Shown here: piece by piece, positions 44,006 through 52,900 of the stretch
Position numbering within the stretch: position 1 is the first letter of the stretch
Layout: each line of letters begins with the position of its first letter
Source: UBA6115 sp050953005
GTDB lineage: Bacteria; Bacillota; Clostridia; Christensenellales; Aristaeellaceae
DNA length: 64,000 nt
Assembly (NCBI GenBank): GCA_050953005.1
Contig: JBMNLV010000004.1
Span: forward strand, 62,001 to 126,000
Reading direction: 5' to 3'
The notes under the pieces: model-generated
Database searches by the model: none
Told to the model about the DNA's origin: nothing
What the model saw: the letters and a program-made list of their open reading frames with translations, nothing else
Translations under genes and position numbers: made by a program

Positions 44006-45205
44006 CTATGGTTCGGTGGGGTGTTTTGCCGGAGTCTGGCTTTTCAAATAATAGCATAACAATCCCCAGAACGAACGATCGCTAGGTCTTTTTGTTGGAT
44101 TGATTCCGTACATCTTCTTGAGGTTATTCATCCATAAAAACAAAGTGTTCTTATGGATATAGAGTTCTTGGCTCGCTCGCTCAAAGTTGTAGTTGTGTTT
44201 CGATAGCGATGCTTCCATCTCGATCATCTGCTCAATGCTTTTTTTGTTGGATTCTGCAATGAAATACGAGTAAATGTCATGCATTTCTTGGATTGGTATG
44301 AATGATTTTGCCCATTCATCCACATAATCGTAAAAAAATTCCACTTTGCATTTTGCCTGTGAACAATTACCGAATACCCAAAGCGCTCGTTTATAAGCTT
44401 CATGGTATTTGTCTAGGCGTTTGCAAAAGCTGCCAACATAGGCTTGGGTTTGCAAGCCAAGTGAATCGAGTTTTCTGAGAAATTCTTCCAGAAAAGAGCA
44501 GACGATATCCTTGTATTCACAGTATTTGTCCTTATCGCAAGGCATCATTTTGAAGATGACCAACCCATGGTCTTTCCATTGTAAAATAATATCCTGTTCC
44601 GTATAGTACTTATTGCTAGATATGATCCCCAGTAGCATGGACTTGTAAGTAAGCGGAAGTTCATGGCTAATCTTTACCCATATTGGTATCCGGTAGACAG
44701 AACGGTCAATGCTCAATTCTGTCGCCCATCGGATCAATTCTACCTCAGTTCTCGATCCTTGCATCAAGCCGTTTTCAAACAAACTACGTTGTGAATTGCG
44801 CAGAGTTAATTCATGCAGTTCGAACTCACGCTCTACCATCATTTCAACAGTGAGCTTTAGAATATGAATAAAAAGCCGGACTTTATCAGGTTCCCCGGTG
44901 ATACCCAAAACACCCACCCTAAATCCTTTGAACTTGATGATGGTATTGATTCCGTTTTTTGTGCCAATAAACTCATCATCATCTGATGTTTCAAGCGTAT
45001 CACTATATGTGCTTAGAATCTGGTATGCTAGTTCATGGAAGTTTCCCACGCGATTTGGATTAGAGCTTGCAATGATAACACCATTCTCGTCCATAATATT
45101 GATATCGTAATTGATAGTCTTCTTAACTCGATCAATAATCATTGATGCCATATCCCCATTGATGGAAATAGGAGCATTCTTATTGCTTATGGTCTTGCTT
45201 GCCAT
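44006..45205 (-). CDS. CdaR-family sugar diacid regulator
   Basis: 399 residues from the ATG at 45205, 7 bases after AGGAGG; a longer upstream frame lacks one. N-terminal diacid-recognition domain about residues 10-130 (MASMIIDRVKKTINYDINIM, GVLGITGEPDKVRLF). The C-terminal helix-turn-helix is of the PucR/CdaR type (NFERASQELYIHKNTLFLW). CdaR-type proteins sense glucarate, galactarate or glycerate and activate catabolic genes. It is convergent with the plus cassette and lies between both cassettes, so it may control them. Confidence 0.85.
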   Translation of the reverse strand: MASKTISNKNAPISINGDMASMIIDRVKKTINYDINIMDENGVIIASSNPNRVGNFHELAYQILSTYSDTLETSDDDEFIGTKNGINTIIKFKGFRVGVLGITGEPDKVRLFIHILKLTVEMMVEREFELHELTLRNSQRSLFENGLMQGSRTEVELIRWATELSIDRSVYRIPIWVKISHELPLTYKSMLLGIISSNKYYTEQDIILQWKDHGLVIFKMMPCDKDKYCEYKDIVCSFLEEFLRKLDSLGLQTQAYVGSFCKRLDKYHEAYKRALWVFGNCSQAKCKVEFFYDYVDEWAKSFIPIQEMHDIYSYFIAESNKKSIEQMIEMEASLSKHNYNFERASQELYIHKNTLFLWMNNLKKMYGINPTKRPSDRSFWGLLCYYLKSQTPAKHPTEP

Positions 45206-45242
45206 TAATAACCTCCTTGTTATCATAGGAAAAAGCATAATT

Positions 45243-46873
45243 AGTGTCTCCTGAATAACCAACAATTCAGCCACACAGGCACGCCAACGGTACCGGCGTG
45301 TCTGTTTTTGTGCTTTCCGACCGGCGAAATAGCGCTGCCAAAAAGAGCCAAATGTAGAGCCTCAGCCGCCTGAACAGGTTCCGGGTCAGGATGGCGGCAT
45401 GAATGTCCACCTCGCTGGTGTGTTTCTGCCGCATCATCACCAGATCAAGCCCATATCGGCGCTTGCAAACACCGATACATCCCTCAATATGACTCCGCTC
45501 TCCTGACTCCTGTCGCTCCAGTGCCAGCGCTTCCTCATACACCTGTCGGTCTTTGGGTGGTCGTCCCAGTTTGGGACCATTCAACCGGATGCCACGCTCC
45601 CTGCACCAGGTGAGATTCTCCCTCGTTCGGTAGATCCTGTCTACCAGTCCCCGCTCCGGATAGTGGCCCGTTTGCTCCTTGTATCGCTCCATCGAAGCCA
45701 TCAGTGTTTTGCTTTCGTTGAAGGCATCCCACGAGATTTCCTCAATCCTCGCATAGCCATCGCTCAGGCTCAGCGCCACCTTCGCACCGAACTCCACCGA
45801 CACTGCCGCCTTGCCCCGAACAATCGGTCGCACCCAGGGCTGGTGCAGGCTTACAATCCGGTCATCCACCCGGTGCGTATTGCTGTCATACATCTCCTGC
45901 TGCTGCGCGTACAGCAGCTGGATCACTGCCATGCGCTCCAGCTCCTTTGCGCTCAGCGCGTCCGGATATTTGCTCAGGATGGCTTCCAGATAACCGAGGT
46001 TCCGTTTGACATAGCCCAGCTGCTGACGAATCGCTTTGCGAATCTTCTTGCGCGTTGGTTTCCGGTCCCGGGCAAACCGCAGCCAGTCCCGCCTGGCCAG
46101 GTTCCGGTAGGTTCTGGGCTTATTACCTTCCGTTGCGCCTGCCTTGTGCGCTGTATCAATCATCCCTTCCAGCAGCTCCCGCCCTTCGTTGAGCAGCGAA
46201 GCATCGGTGGGAAAACGGATGTTCTGCGGAACACAGGTCGCGTCCAGGATCAGCGTCCCTCGGTTGACCGGGCCTCCTCCCTCACTGTCAGCGTCATCAT
46301 GATTGTCGTCATCGGAACCAGGCTCCTTTTCTGCTTTCACCTTTTTACGGCCAATCACATAGTCATTCAACTCTGACAACATCTCCGGCGTGATCCGCTC
46401 CCGAAACCACGTCATCACGCTGGGGTCAAAGGGCCTGACGTTGGTATATTCCGCAAACCCCAGGAAGTACTGCAGATAGGGGTTCTCCCGGATCTCTTCC
46501 ACCGTGTCCTCATCTGAAAAACCATAGCGCTTCTTGATAATCAAAGAGCCGATGGCCATCCGGGCCGACTTTGCCGGCTTCCCCTCCCGGGGGTTGCTAA
46601 ACAGTGCAGCATACCGCTCCTCAAAGACTTCCCAGGGGATGAGCTCCGACATCCTTACCCATCTGTTCTCGGAATTCAGCCTGACGCCACCAAACAGCGT
46701 CGCGTCTTCAAAAAAGGTCGCCTGGCGTGCTTTCTTCTCGTACATACCGTTTCATCTCCAGTTCAAGTGCAAGGGTTTTGCGTGCTTTCTGCAATTATCC
46801 TTGCACACATGATACCAGAAAATGGCCGGAAGATGTGGATTTGTCTTGTGTTTGGAGTTGTTCAGCAGACACT
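45243..46873 (-). mobile_element. IS5/IS1182-like insertion sequence, intact (IS-A)
   Basis: Terminal inverted repeats AGTGTCTCCTGAATAAC (left) and AGTGTCTGCTGAACAAC (right, complement). A 4-base AATT flanks both ends as a target duplication. Length 1631 bases with one intact transposase. The right end abuts the decayed related element at 46878. Confidence 0.85.
45267..46745 (-). CDS. IS5/IS1182-like DDE transposase
   Basis: 492 residues. DUF772-type N-terminus (SELIPWEVFEERYAALF, SARMAIGSLIIKKRYGFSDE, PYLQYFLGF). The DDE core has ILDATCVPQNIRFPTD (first aspartate), GLVDRIYRTRENLTWC (aspartate region) and ERSHIEGCIGVCKRRYGLDL (glutamate). The gene looks intact, so the element may be active. 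Start ATG at 46745 with GGAGATG upstream. Confidence 0.88.
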   Translation of the reverse strand: MYEKKARQATFFEDATLFGGVRLNSENRWVRMSELIPWEVFEERYAALFSNPREGKPAKSARMAIGSLIIKKRYGFSDEDTVEEIRENPYLQYFLGFAEYTNVRPFDPSVMTWFRERITPEMLSELNDYVIGRKKVKAEKEPGSDDDNHDDADSEGGGPVNRGTLILDATCVPQNIRFPTDASLLNEGRELLEGMIDTAHKAGATEGNKPRTYRNLARRDWLRFARDRKPTRKKIRKAIRQQLGYVKRNLGYLEAILSKYPDALSAKELERMAVIQLLYAQQQEMYDSNTHRVDDRIVSLHQPWVRPIVRGKAAVSVEFGAKVALSLSDGYARIEEISWDAFNESKTLMASMERYKEQTGHYPERGLVDRIYRTRENLTWCRERGIRLNGPKLGRPPKDRQVYEEALALERQESGERSHIEGCIGVCKRRYGLDLVMMRQKHTSEVDIHAAILTRNLFRRLRLYIWLFLAALFRRSESTKTDTPVPLACLCG

Positions 46874-46877
46874 AATT

Positions 46878-47970
46878 AGGGTCTGCTGAACAATAACTGT
46901 TTTTAAGCCTACCCCTGCACACAGAACTACAAGCAGACCCATCACCACTGGTTCTCTGCACCAAACCGGCGCTTGAAATGCTCTTCGAAAAAGCGCAAAA
47001 AGAAGCTCGCGCAGGCGCTTCCACAGGTTCATCATCAGAATGCAGACATGGATAGTCACTTCGCTGGTCTCCTGTAAGCGTTCCATCACTAAGTTCAGGC
47101 CACAACGCCGCGCCCACGCCAAAAGTTAACTCTACCGCGGCTGCGTTCACCGGATTCCAGACGCTCTTCCAGCACTTGTTGACGGTACAAGGCCTTGTCT
47201 TTAGGCGGATGGCCAAGCTTAGGGTCCGACATTCGGATGCCACGTTCCTTACAATACTGATGATTCTCACGGTTGCGGTACGCTTTGTCAGCCAGCACGC
47301 GCTCTGGATATACCCCGGTATCAGCACGGTAGCTTTCCACAGATTCCTGCAAGGTTCTTCCCTCATGAAAATAATCCCAGGAATGGCGTTCAATCCGAAG
47401 ATAACCATTCACCAGGGATCTGCTATTTTTGAACCAAATTCTGTCACTACTCTTGTCTTTGCCCCGCGTAATGGAGCGTACCCAAGGCTGGCTCAGGTAA
47501 CAATCCGCTCATCCACATGCTTGCTTCCCTCTTCATACATCTGTTTCTGCTGGGCATACAATACCTCTATCACCTTGAGCTGTTCCTGATCTTTCCCGCT
47601 TAAGTTTTCTTTGACCTCCGACAGATAACCCAGGTTGCGCGCCACATAGGACAGTTGCTTGCGCAGGCTCTTGCGCAATAGCTTCAGGGAAGGGCGGCGG
47701 TTCTTCGCGTATCGCAGGCAGTCCCGCCGCGCGATCCTGTGATAGGCGCGCGGGGCTTCCGGCCTTTCGGAAATTCAGCTCTTGAAGCTGGAAGAGGTTT
47801 TCGTTCTCAAATACGCTGGCTTGTTTGCTTCGTGGTCGATACACGCTGTAATTCTCCGGATAAAGCGCAAGGGGTTTGGGCGATTTCAGGGGTTTTCCCT
47901 GCACCAGTTTGTCATGTATCAGGCCAGAACGCTTGTGAAATAAAGGAAGTTTAGTTGTTCAGTAGGCCCC
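46878..47970 (-). pseudogene. Decayed IS5/IS1182-like element (IS-B)
   Basis: Flanked by IS-A-like ends (AGGGTCTGCTGAACAA left, GGGGCCTACTGAACAA right complement). Fragments of a transposase occur in several frames: YRRKSLRKQLSYVARNLGYL-like residues near 47670, YLRIERHSWDYFHEGRTLQE near 47400, and LVMERLQETSEV near 47100. The central N-terminal part is deleted (about 170 residues shorter than IS-A). It is an older relative into whose edge IS-A inserted. Confidence 0.8.
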
Positions 47971-47984
47971 AACTACTTCTTAGT

Positions 47985-48863
47985 TCATCCCTTAATTGCT
48001 CCAATCATTACGCCTTGAACAAAATAGCGTTGCATAAAGGGATATAGGAGTAATATAGGCAAGGTCGCTACAATGATTGTTGCATATTTTACAACAGCTT
48101 CTACGGGTTCCTTATCGATGTTTGCAACATCAGCAGTCATCGCTGTAGTAGAGCTTGCTATCAAAATTTCGCGTAAAATTAGTTGGAGAGGAAATTTCGA
48201 TCTTGATCTTAAGTAAATCATCGCACTAAACCAACTATTCCAATGCGATACGCCATAGAATAAAATTATAATAGCAATTACTGGCATAGAAAGTGGTATA
48301 ATAATTCTCATCAAAATCTGCATATCATTCGCACCATCCAACCGAGCAGATTCTTCTAAGCTTGCCGGAACATCCGAAAATGATGTTCGCATGATAATCA
48401 TGTTGTATGTATTAATTGCATATGGCAATATCAAAGCCCACGTCTTATCAACAAGTCCAAGATTCTGAACCAGCAAATAAGATGGAATTAAACCACCGCT
48501 AAAAAACATTGTAAAGATAATAATAAAATTGAATGCTTTTTTCAGTGTAAAGTAACTACGTGATAAAACATACGCACAGAGAATTGTCATGATAAGATTT
48601 ACAGATGTCCCTAGAGTCACGTAAACAAGAGTATTAGTATAACCTTTTAGAATCATTGGATTCTTGAATACCATAATATATGCTTCTATATTTGGTTCAA
48701 GCGGGGCAAGCAAAATTCCTCGATGTTGTAGCATCAAATTTGCATTACTAAGTGATGCGAATAACACATATAACAAAGGATATAAACACACAAGCGAAAG
48801 AAGTAACAAAGAGAATACATTGAAAGTATCGAACAAAACTTCTAGTGGAGATCTCTTGTTCAC
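47985..48863 (-). CDS. Sugar ABC transporter permease, YtcP type
   Basis: 292 residues, six membrane helices, TMFFSGGLIPSYLLV, EAA loop ESARLDGANDMQILMRIIIP, end VQGVMIGAIKG. GTG start at 48863 behind GGGGGG. Last gene of the minus-strand run; its stop lies only 15 bases from the end of IS-B, so downstream genes may have been cut off. Partner is the LplB-type gene 13 bases upstream. Confidence 0.87.
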   Translation of the reverse strand: MNKRSPLEVLFDTFNVFSLLLLSLVCLYPLLYVLFASLSNANLMLQHRGILLAPLEPNIEAYIMVFKNPMILKGYTNTLVYVTLGTSVNLIMTILCAYVLSRSYFTLKKAFNFIIIFTMFFSGGLIPSYLLVQNLGLVDKTWALILPYAINTYNMIIMRTSFSDVPASLEESARLDGANDMQILMRIIIPLSMPVIAIIILFYGVSHWNSWFSAMIYLRSRSKFPLQLILREILIASSTTAMTADVANIDKEPVEAVVKYATIIVATLPILLLYPFMQRYFVQGVMIGAIKG

Positions 48864-48876
48864 ATGCTACCCCCCA

Positions 48877-49833
48877 TTACCAAAGACTGGTATCTTGGAC
48901 TTTGCGGCTGATTGTATTGGCAAAAATAACCAGAGCAAAATTAATTAATGAGTTGAACAAACCAATGGTCGTGCTGTAACTGTAGTTAAATTCTTGCAAT
49001 CCTTTCCGATACGCATAAGTACTAATAACATCAGCCGTTTCGTAGATTCCTGGATTATATAACAAAATTATTTTTTCAAAACCGAGATTCATCATTCGAC
49101 CAATGCGTAATATCAAGAGAACAACTATAGTGGGCATAATGGATGGCAAAGTAACATTTAACATTTGCTGCCAACGTCCAGCTCCATCTATTTTAGCAGC
49201 GTCATATAATTCTATATCAACTGAAGATAATGCTGACAGATATACAATAGATCCCCACCCTACTTCCTGCCAAATTCCGGATATTACATAGATACTTCTA
49301 AAATACTCAGGTTTCATCAGCATACTAACACGTTGAAACCCTAGTATTTCCAAAATATCATTGAAAACCCCTCGCTTTGAAGTAAAATCAATGATCATTC
49401 CACAAACGACCATAATTGATATGAAGTGGGGTAAATAAGTAACTGTTTGTATTGTTCGCTTTAATCTTACACTGCGAAGTTCATTGAGCATCAAGGCAAG
49501 GATAATTGGTGCTGGAAAGCCAAATATTAACTGATATAGATTAATAAGTACTGTATTGCGAAAAATACGACCAAAATAAACGTCTTTAAAGAACAATTCG
49601 AAGTTCCGTAAACCTACCCACCTGCTCCCAAAGATTCCTTTCCCAGGACTATAGTTTTTAAATGCTATGACAACACCATACATGGGACCATAATGAAAAA
49701 TCAAATAGTATAGCAATACTGGTATCATCATCATATAGAGCATATAACGTTTCTTCATGTCGCTTCTTAAGCGATTGAAGAAACTCTTTCTATTAAGAGC
49801 ACTAGGGCTGTTACCATCGATAGAATGAAACAT
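48877..49833 (-). CDS. Sugar ABC transporter permease, LplB type
   Basis: 318 residues. N-terminal arm and GPMYGVVIAFKNYSPGKGIF mark the LplB family. EAA loop: DAAKIDGAGRWQQMLNVTLP. Six membrane helices. It lies 103 bases after the binding protein gene at 49937 in the same direction. Together they form one uptake system. Confidence 0.87.
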   Translation of the reverse strand: MFHSIDGNSPSALNRKSFFNRLRSDMKKRYMLYMMMIPVLLYYLIFHYGPMYGVVIAFKNYSPGKGIFGSRWVGLRNFELFFKDVYFGRIFRNTVLINLYQLIFGFPAPIILALMLNELRSVRLKRTIQTVTYLPHFISIMVVCGMIIDFTSKRGVFNDILEILGFQRVSMLMKPEYFRSIYVISGIWQEVGWGSIVYLSALSSVDIELYDAAKIDGAGRWQQMLNVTLPSIMPTIVVLLILRIGRMMNLGFEKIILLYNPGIYETADVISTYAYRKGLQEFNYSYSTTIGLFNSLINFALVIFANTISRKVQDTSLW

Positions 49834-49936
49834 TTAGTATCCCTCATTCATAAATTAGATGAAAAAGGACCGTTCCGTGCCTGGCCATTGTTAAATCAAT
49901 TTGCCAGGCACAGAATGATAAAACCATAGAAAAATC

Positions 49937-51526
49937 TTATCTGGCTAGATAACGCTGATAAGCTGCTTCGTTGAGATCAATAGCACGCTGCAACTGCATA
50001 CCTTCAATGTTTTTGACATAATCATCAAAACTATCAAGCGACTCTTGTCCTGTTACAAAACGGATGAACATTTCATCAACATAAGTCGTAATCTGGTTGA
50101 CAATATAACTGAGTTCAGCACTTTCATCGGCTGTTGCTGTAATAGGAGGTAAATACAGTTCGCTGGAAGCTTGACCCCACAGTTCGTTGGCTGCTTTTTG
50201 TTGGGGCAAAGCTAGGATCTGCATAAAGTATCTAGAATCATAGTTCATACTACCACCATAAGTAGTAGCGTACAAACCAATAGCTTGGTCAGGTGTTAAG
50301 CCGTCGGGATTGCGGAATATTAAATCTGTATAAGTCGGATAGCCATCAATCATATTATAGCTTTCACCTTCAATACCAAAGTTGAACAGCATGCTTCCTT
50401 TATCACTATACTTGTAATCAATCCATTTGACGCTTAATTCTACGTTTTCATTGTCGGTTGACAAAGCCACACCATTACCATTGGATACTGTCTTCGCCAT
50501 CTCAGCATGTGGGCTAAGGATTCGACCGTCAGCTGTTGCAGGGTAATTTGCACCACGCAATTCGAAACCAGGTTGTCTACTTAGCATCGTGTTCATGATT
50601 CTACCCATATTGCCTGAAAGCAACCCATAAAAAGCACCACCGATATTAGTCGTCATCTTAGCATCAAATTGAGCTTGGTCAGATATTGCAAACTCTTCAT
50701 CAATTAACCCTTCACTATACCATTTTCTCATCGTCTCTAGATATTGACGATATTCTGGCTGTACAGGGCCATAGCTAATCTTGCCCTCCTGGTTAATATA
50801 AAAATTGACAAGAATGCCATATGAAGCTGCAAAAGCATACAAATCCGCACTTCCGGATCGTGTAACAAATGGTATTTCGTCTGCCTCGCCGTTTCCATTA
50901 GGGTCTTTGTTTTTAAATGCTGTTAAAACTGCATACCATTCATCAATGGTTTTGGGCTCCTTTAAACCTAACTGGTCAAGCCAGTCACCACGGTACACAA
51001 AGCCCGTGTTAGCTCTCGCCTGCGGCTCAAGCTTGAAGAATGGGAACATGTATATTGTACCATCATCTAACATGCTTTCCTTTGCTGCATCGGGATGATT
51101 CTCAAGAAGCTTTTTGAAGTTGGGAGCCCATTTTTCTATTGCTTCATTGAGACTAATAATAACGCGATCATCCAGCATTTTGGCTGGGCCTCCCGGTACT
51201 CCCTGCCAATTGAAGTACATCATATCTGGATATTGTCCAGAAGCAACCAATAGATTAAATTGTTGGTTTGTCTCACCCACCGGAGGATGCTGGAATTCTA
51301 TGTGAACTCCAGTGAGCTTTTCCATCTCTTGATAAGCTTTGATTTCATTGTAGTCAGTTACAAAATTAGATACTTTTTGAGATAATTCTGTCCATAATGT
51401 CAAAGTAATCGGCTCTTCAGTTAACTTTGTTTCACCTTTTGCGATTATTGTTGACATATTAAATGGCAACAATAATAATGCGGTTACCATAAGTAAGAAG
51501 ATCTTAGAGCGTGAACAGTGTTTCAT
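49937..51526 (-). CDS. Extracellular sugar-binding protein, LplA-like
   Basis: 529 residues. Signal peptide MKHCSRSKIFLLMVTALLLL, cleavage near IIAKG; no lipobox cysteine. Characteristic signs: PITLTLWTELSQKVSNFVTD, IEFQHPPVGETNQQFNLLVA, PDMMYFNWQG and FGIEGESYNMIDGYPTYTDL. AAAGGAGG precedes the ATG. It feeds the LplB/YtcP pair downstream. Close paralog of the proteins at 38685 and 54989. Confidence 0.87.
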   Translation of the reverse strand: MKHCSRSKIFLLMVTALLLLPFNMSTIIAKGETKLTEEPITLTLWTELSQKVSNFVTDYNEIKAYQEMEKLTGVHIEFQHPPVGETNQQFNLLVASGQYPDMMYFNWQGVPGGPAKMLDDRVIISLNEAIEKWAPNFKKLLENHPDAAKESMLDDGTIYMFPFFKLEPQARANTGFVYRGDWLDQLGLKEPKTIDEWYAVLTAFKNKDPNGNGEADEIPFVTRSGSADLYAFAASYGILVNFYINQEGKISYGPVQPEYRQYLETMRKWYSEGLIDEEFAISDQAQFDAKMTTNIGGAFYGLLSGNMGRIMNTMLSRQPGFELRGANYPATADGRILSPHAEMAKTVSNGNGVALSTDNENVELSVKWIDYKYSDKGSMLFNFGIEGESYNMIDGYPTYTDLIFRNPDGLTPDQAIGLYATTYGGSMNYDSRYFMQILALPQQKAANELWGQASSELYLPPITATADESAELSYIVNQITTYVDEMFIRFVTGQESLDSFDDYVKNIEGMQLQRAIDLNEAAYQRYLAR

Positions 51527-51605
51527 AATCTACCTCCTTTGTTTTTTGTATACTTACGCATACACATAGTTGACCATTTATCTGGTCTTTATTTACGACA
51601 AACTC

Positions 51606-51783
51606 CTAGATAGCCAGGCGTTTGTAGTAGCGCGCCAATCCGAAATAATCAAAGTTACCTTCAACAAAGCAATTCAGATTCTTCATCTCAAGCAGTTGAA
51701 CACACAATGGCGTGGTTGATTCTATGGTCTGTGCTGCGTCCATACCATCATTCAAGTCTTTAATGTGCAGGTCGATTCAAAAA
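51606..51783 (-). pseudogene. TIM-barrel sugar-phosphate isomerase fragment
   Basis: Minus strand: IDLHIKDLNDGMDAAQTIES to LNCFVEGNFDYFGLARYYKR, ending at TAG 51606. HIKDL is the late strand of AP-endonuclease-2/xylose isomerase-like TIM barrels. Only about 55 C-terminal residues survive, ahead of a stop in frame. It lies between the dehydrogenase and the binding protein, so it is probably the remains of a catabolic gene of this cassette. The remaining intergenic sequence (51527-51605, 51784-51833) holds nothing else. Confidence 0.5.
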
Positions 51784-51833
51784 CAAGTTAAAAAATAGCG
51801 ATTGATTATCATAATATTATTGCATTTTCGAGT

Positions 51834-52838
51834 TCAATATTTGCTAGTTGTTAAATCGATTGTGAAAATGTCTTTTTCTTTTACTTCATTAAGCATTTCC
51901 TCGTTATTGATATATCTGCGCCTGTTTTCACGGATAATTTCAAGACATCTACCAGCACGATGAGGTACTGCCGGTGTAAAGTGAGGAGTAATATAGACAT
52001 CTTTACGATCCCACAAGGGACTGTCTGTTGGCAGCGGTTCCTGTTCAAACACATCCAATCCTGCCTGAGCGACTTGTCCGGAATCCAAGGCACGAATGAG
52101 TGCTTCAGTATCAACTATTCCGCCCCTAGCCATATTTACCAGAATAGCCCCTCGTTTAAATTTGGCTAACGACTCGTCATTGATTAGATGATAGGTCTCA
52201 TTAGTCAGAGCGATACACAGGATAATAAAATCAGAGTTTGCATAAAGCTCATCTAGACTGTCTCCCTTTGAAGAATTCAATTTACGCGTAATGTAATCAT
52301 AGTCTTTTAATTCATATCTGTCATAGGAAATGATGTCCATGCCAAAAGCGTTCAATCGTTCTGCAAGCATCTTGCCAGTATGACCCATGCCAATAATTCC
52401 TGCTGTCCTGCCAAACAGGCCGCGAAAATCATCTTGATCTTTCACACCCCATTGATGTGTATATTGTGCCGCTAATAGTTCATGTGTATGGTAACACGCA
52501 TTGAGCATAAAGTATATACAATGCTCGGCCAATACAGGAGATGAGCGTCCCGCTGACCCAGTCAGGATAATTCCCTTTTCAAATACTTCAGGACGCGCAG
52601 ATTTGTTCAACCCTGCATGGTTGCAATGAATCCATTTTAAACTTGAGTCTCCCAAGAAGCGTTCATCAAGGTCTGTTTCCAACACAGCAACATCTGTATT
52701 CACAAGCTCTTTTAGAATGTTTTCTGTATCACTATGAGATACTTGGATAAACTCACTTCCCTCAAAAATTTCCTTAAGAGTTTTTAAATCCTGACCAGTA
52801 TAGTTAACAGTCGATAAAACTTTGCGTATCGCTCGCAT
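51834..52838 (-). CDS. D-isomer 2-hydroxyacid dehydrogenase
   Basis: 334 residues. NAD site GIIGMGHTGKMLAERLNAFG, substrate-binding ITGSAGRSSP-like stretch (ILTGSAGRSSPVLAEHCIYF), catalytic ARGGIVDTEALIRAL and FEQEPLPTDSPLW, and the histidine in ITPHFTPA. The layout matches the protein at 40471, including the unusual TGSAGRSSP segment, so the two are paralogs serving related substrates. Lies between a hydrolase gene and a transporter. Confidence 0.85.
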   Translation of the reverse strand: MRAIRKVLSTVNYTGQDLKTLKEIFEGSEFIQVSHSDTENILKELVNTDVAVLETDLDERFLGDSSLKWIHCNHAGLNKSARPEVFEKGIILTGSAGRSSPVLAEHCIYFMLNACYHTHELLAAQYTHQWGVKDQDDFRGLFGRTAGIIGMGHTGKMLAERLNAFGMDIISYDRYELKDYDYITRKLNSSKGDSLDELYANSDFIILCIALTNETYHLINDESLAKFKRGAILVNMARGGIVDTEALIRALDSGQVAQAGLDVFEQEPLPTDSPLWDRKDVYITPHFTPAVPHRAGRCLEIIRENRRRYINNEEMLNEVKEKDIFTIDLTTSKY

Positions 52839-52900
52839 TGTATATCCCTGACAGTCTATATTGTATTAGAGTCTGTCATGTTCTCCTTTCCGCTTTTATT

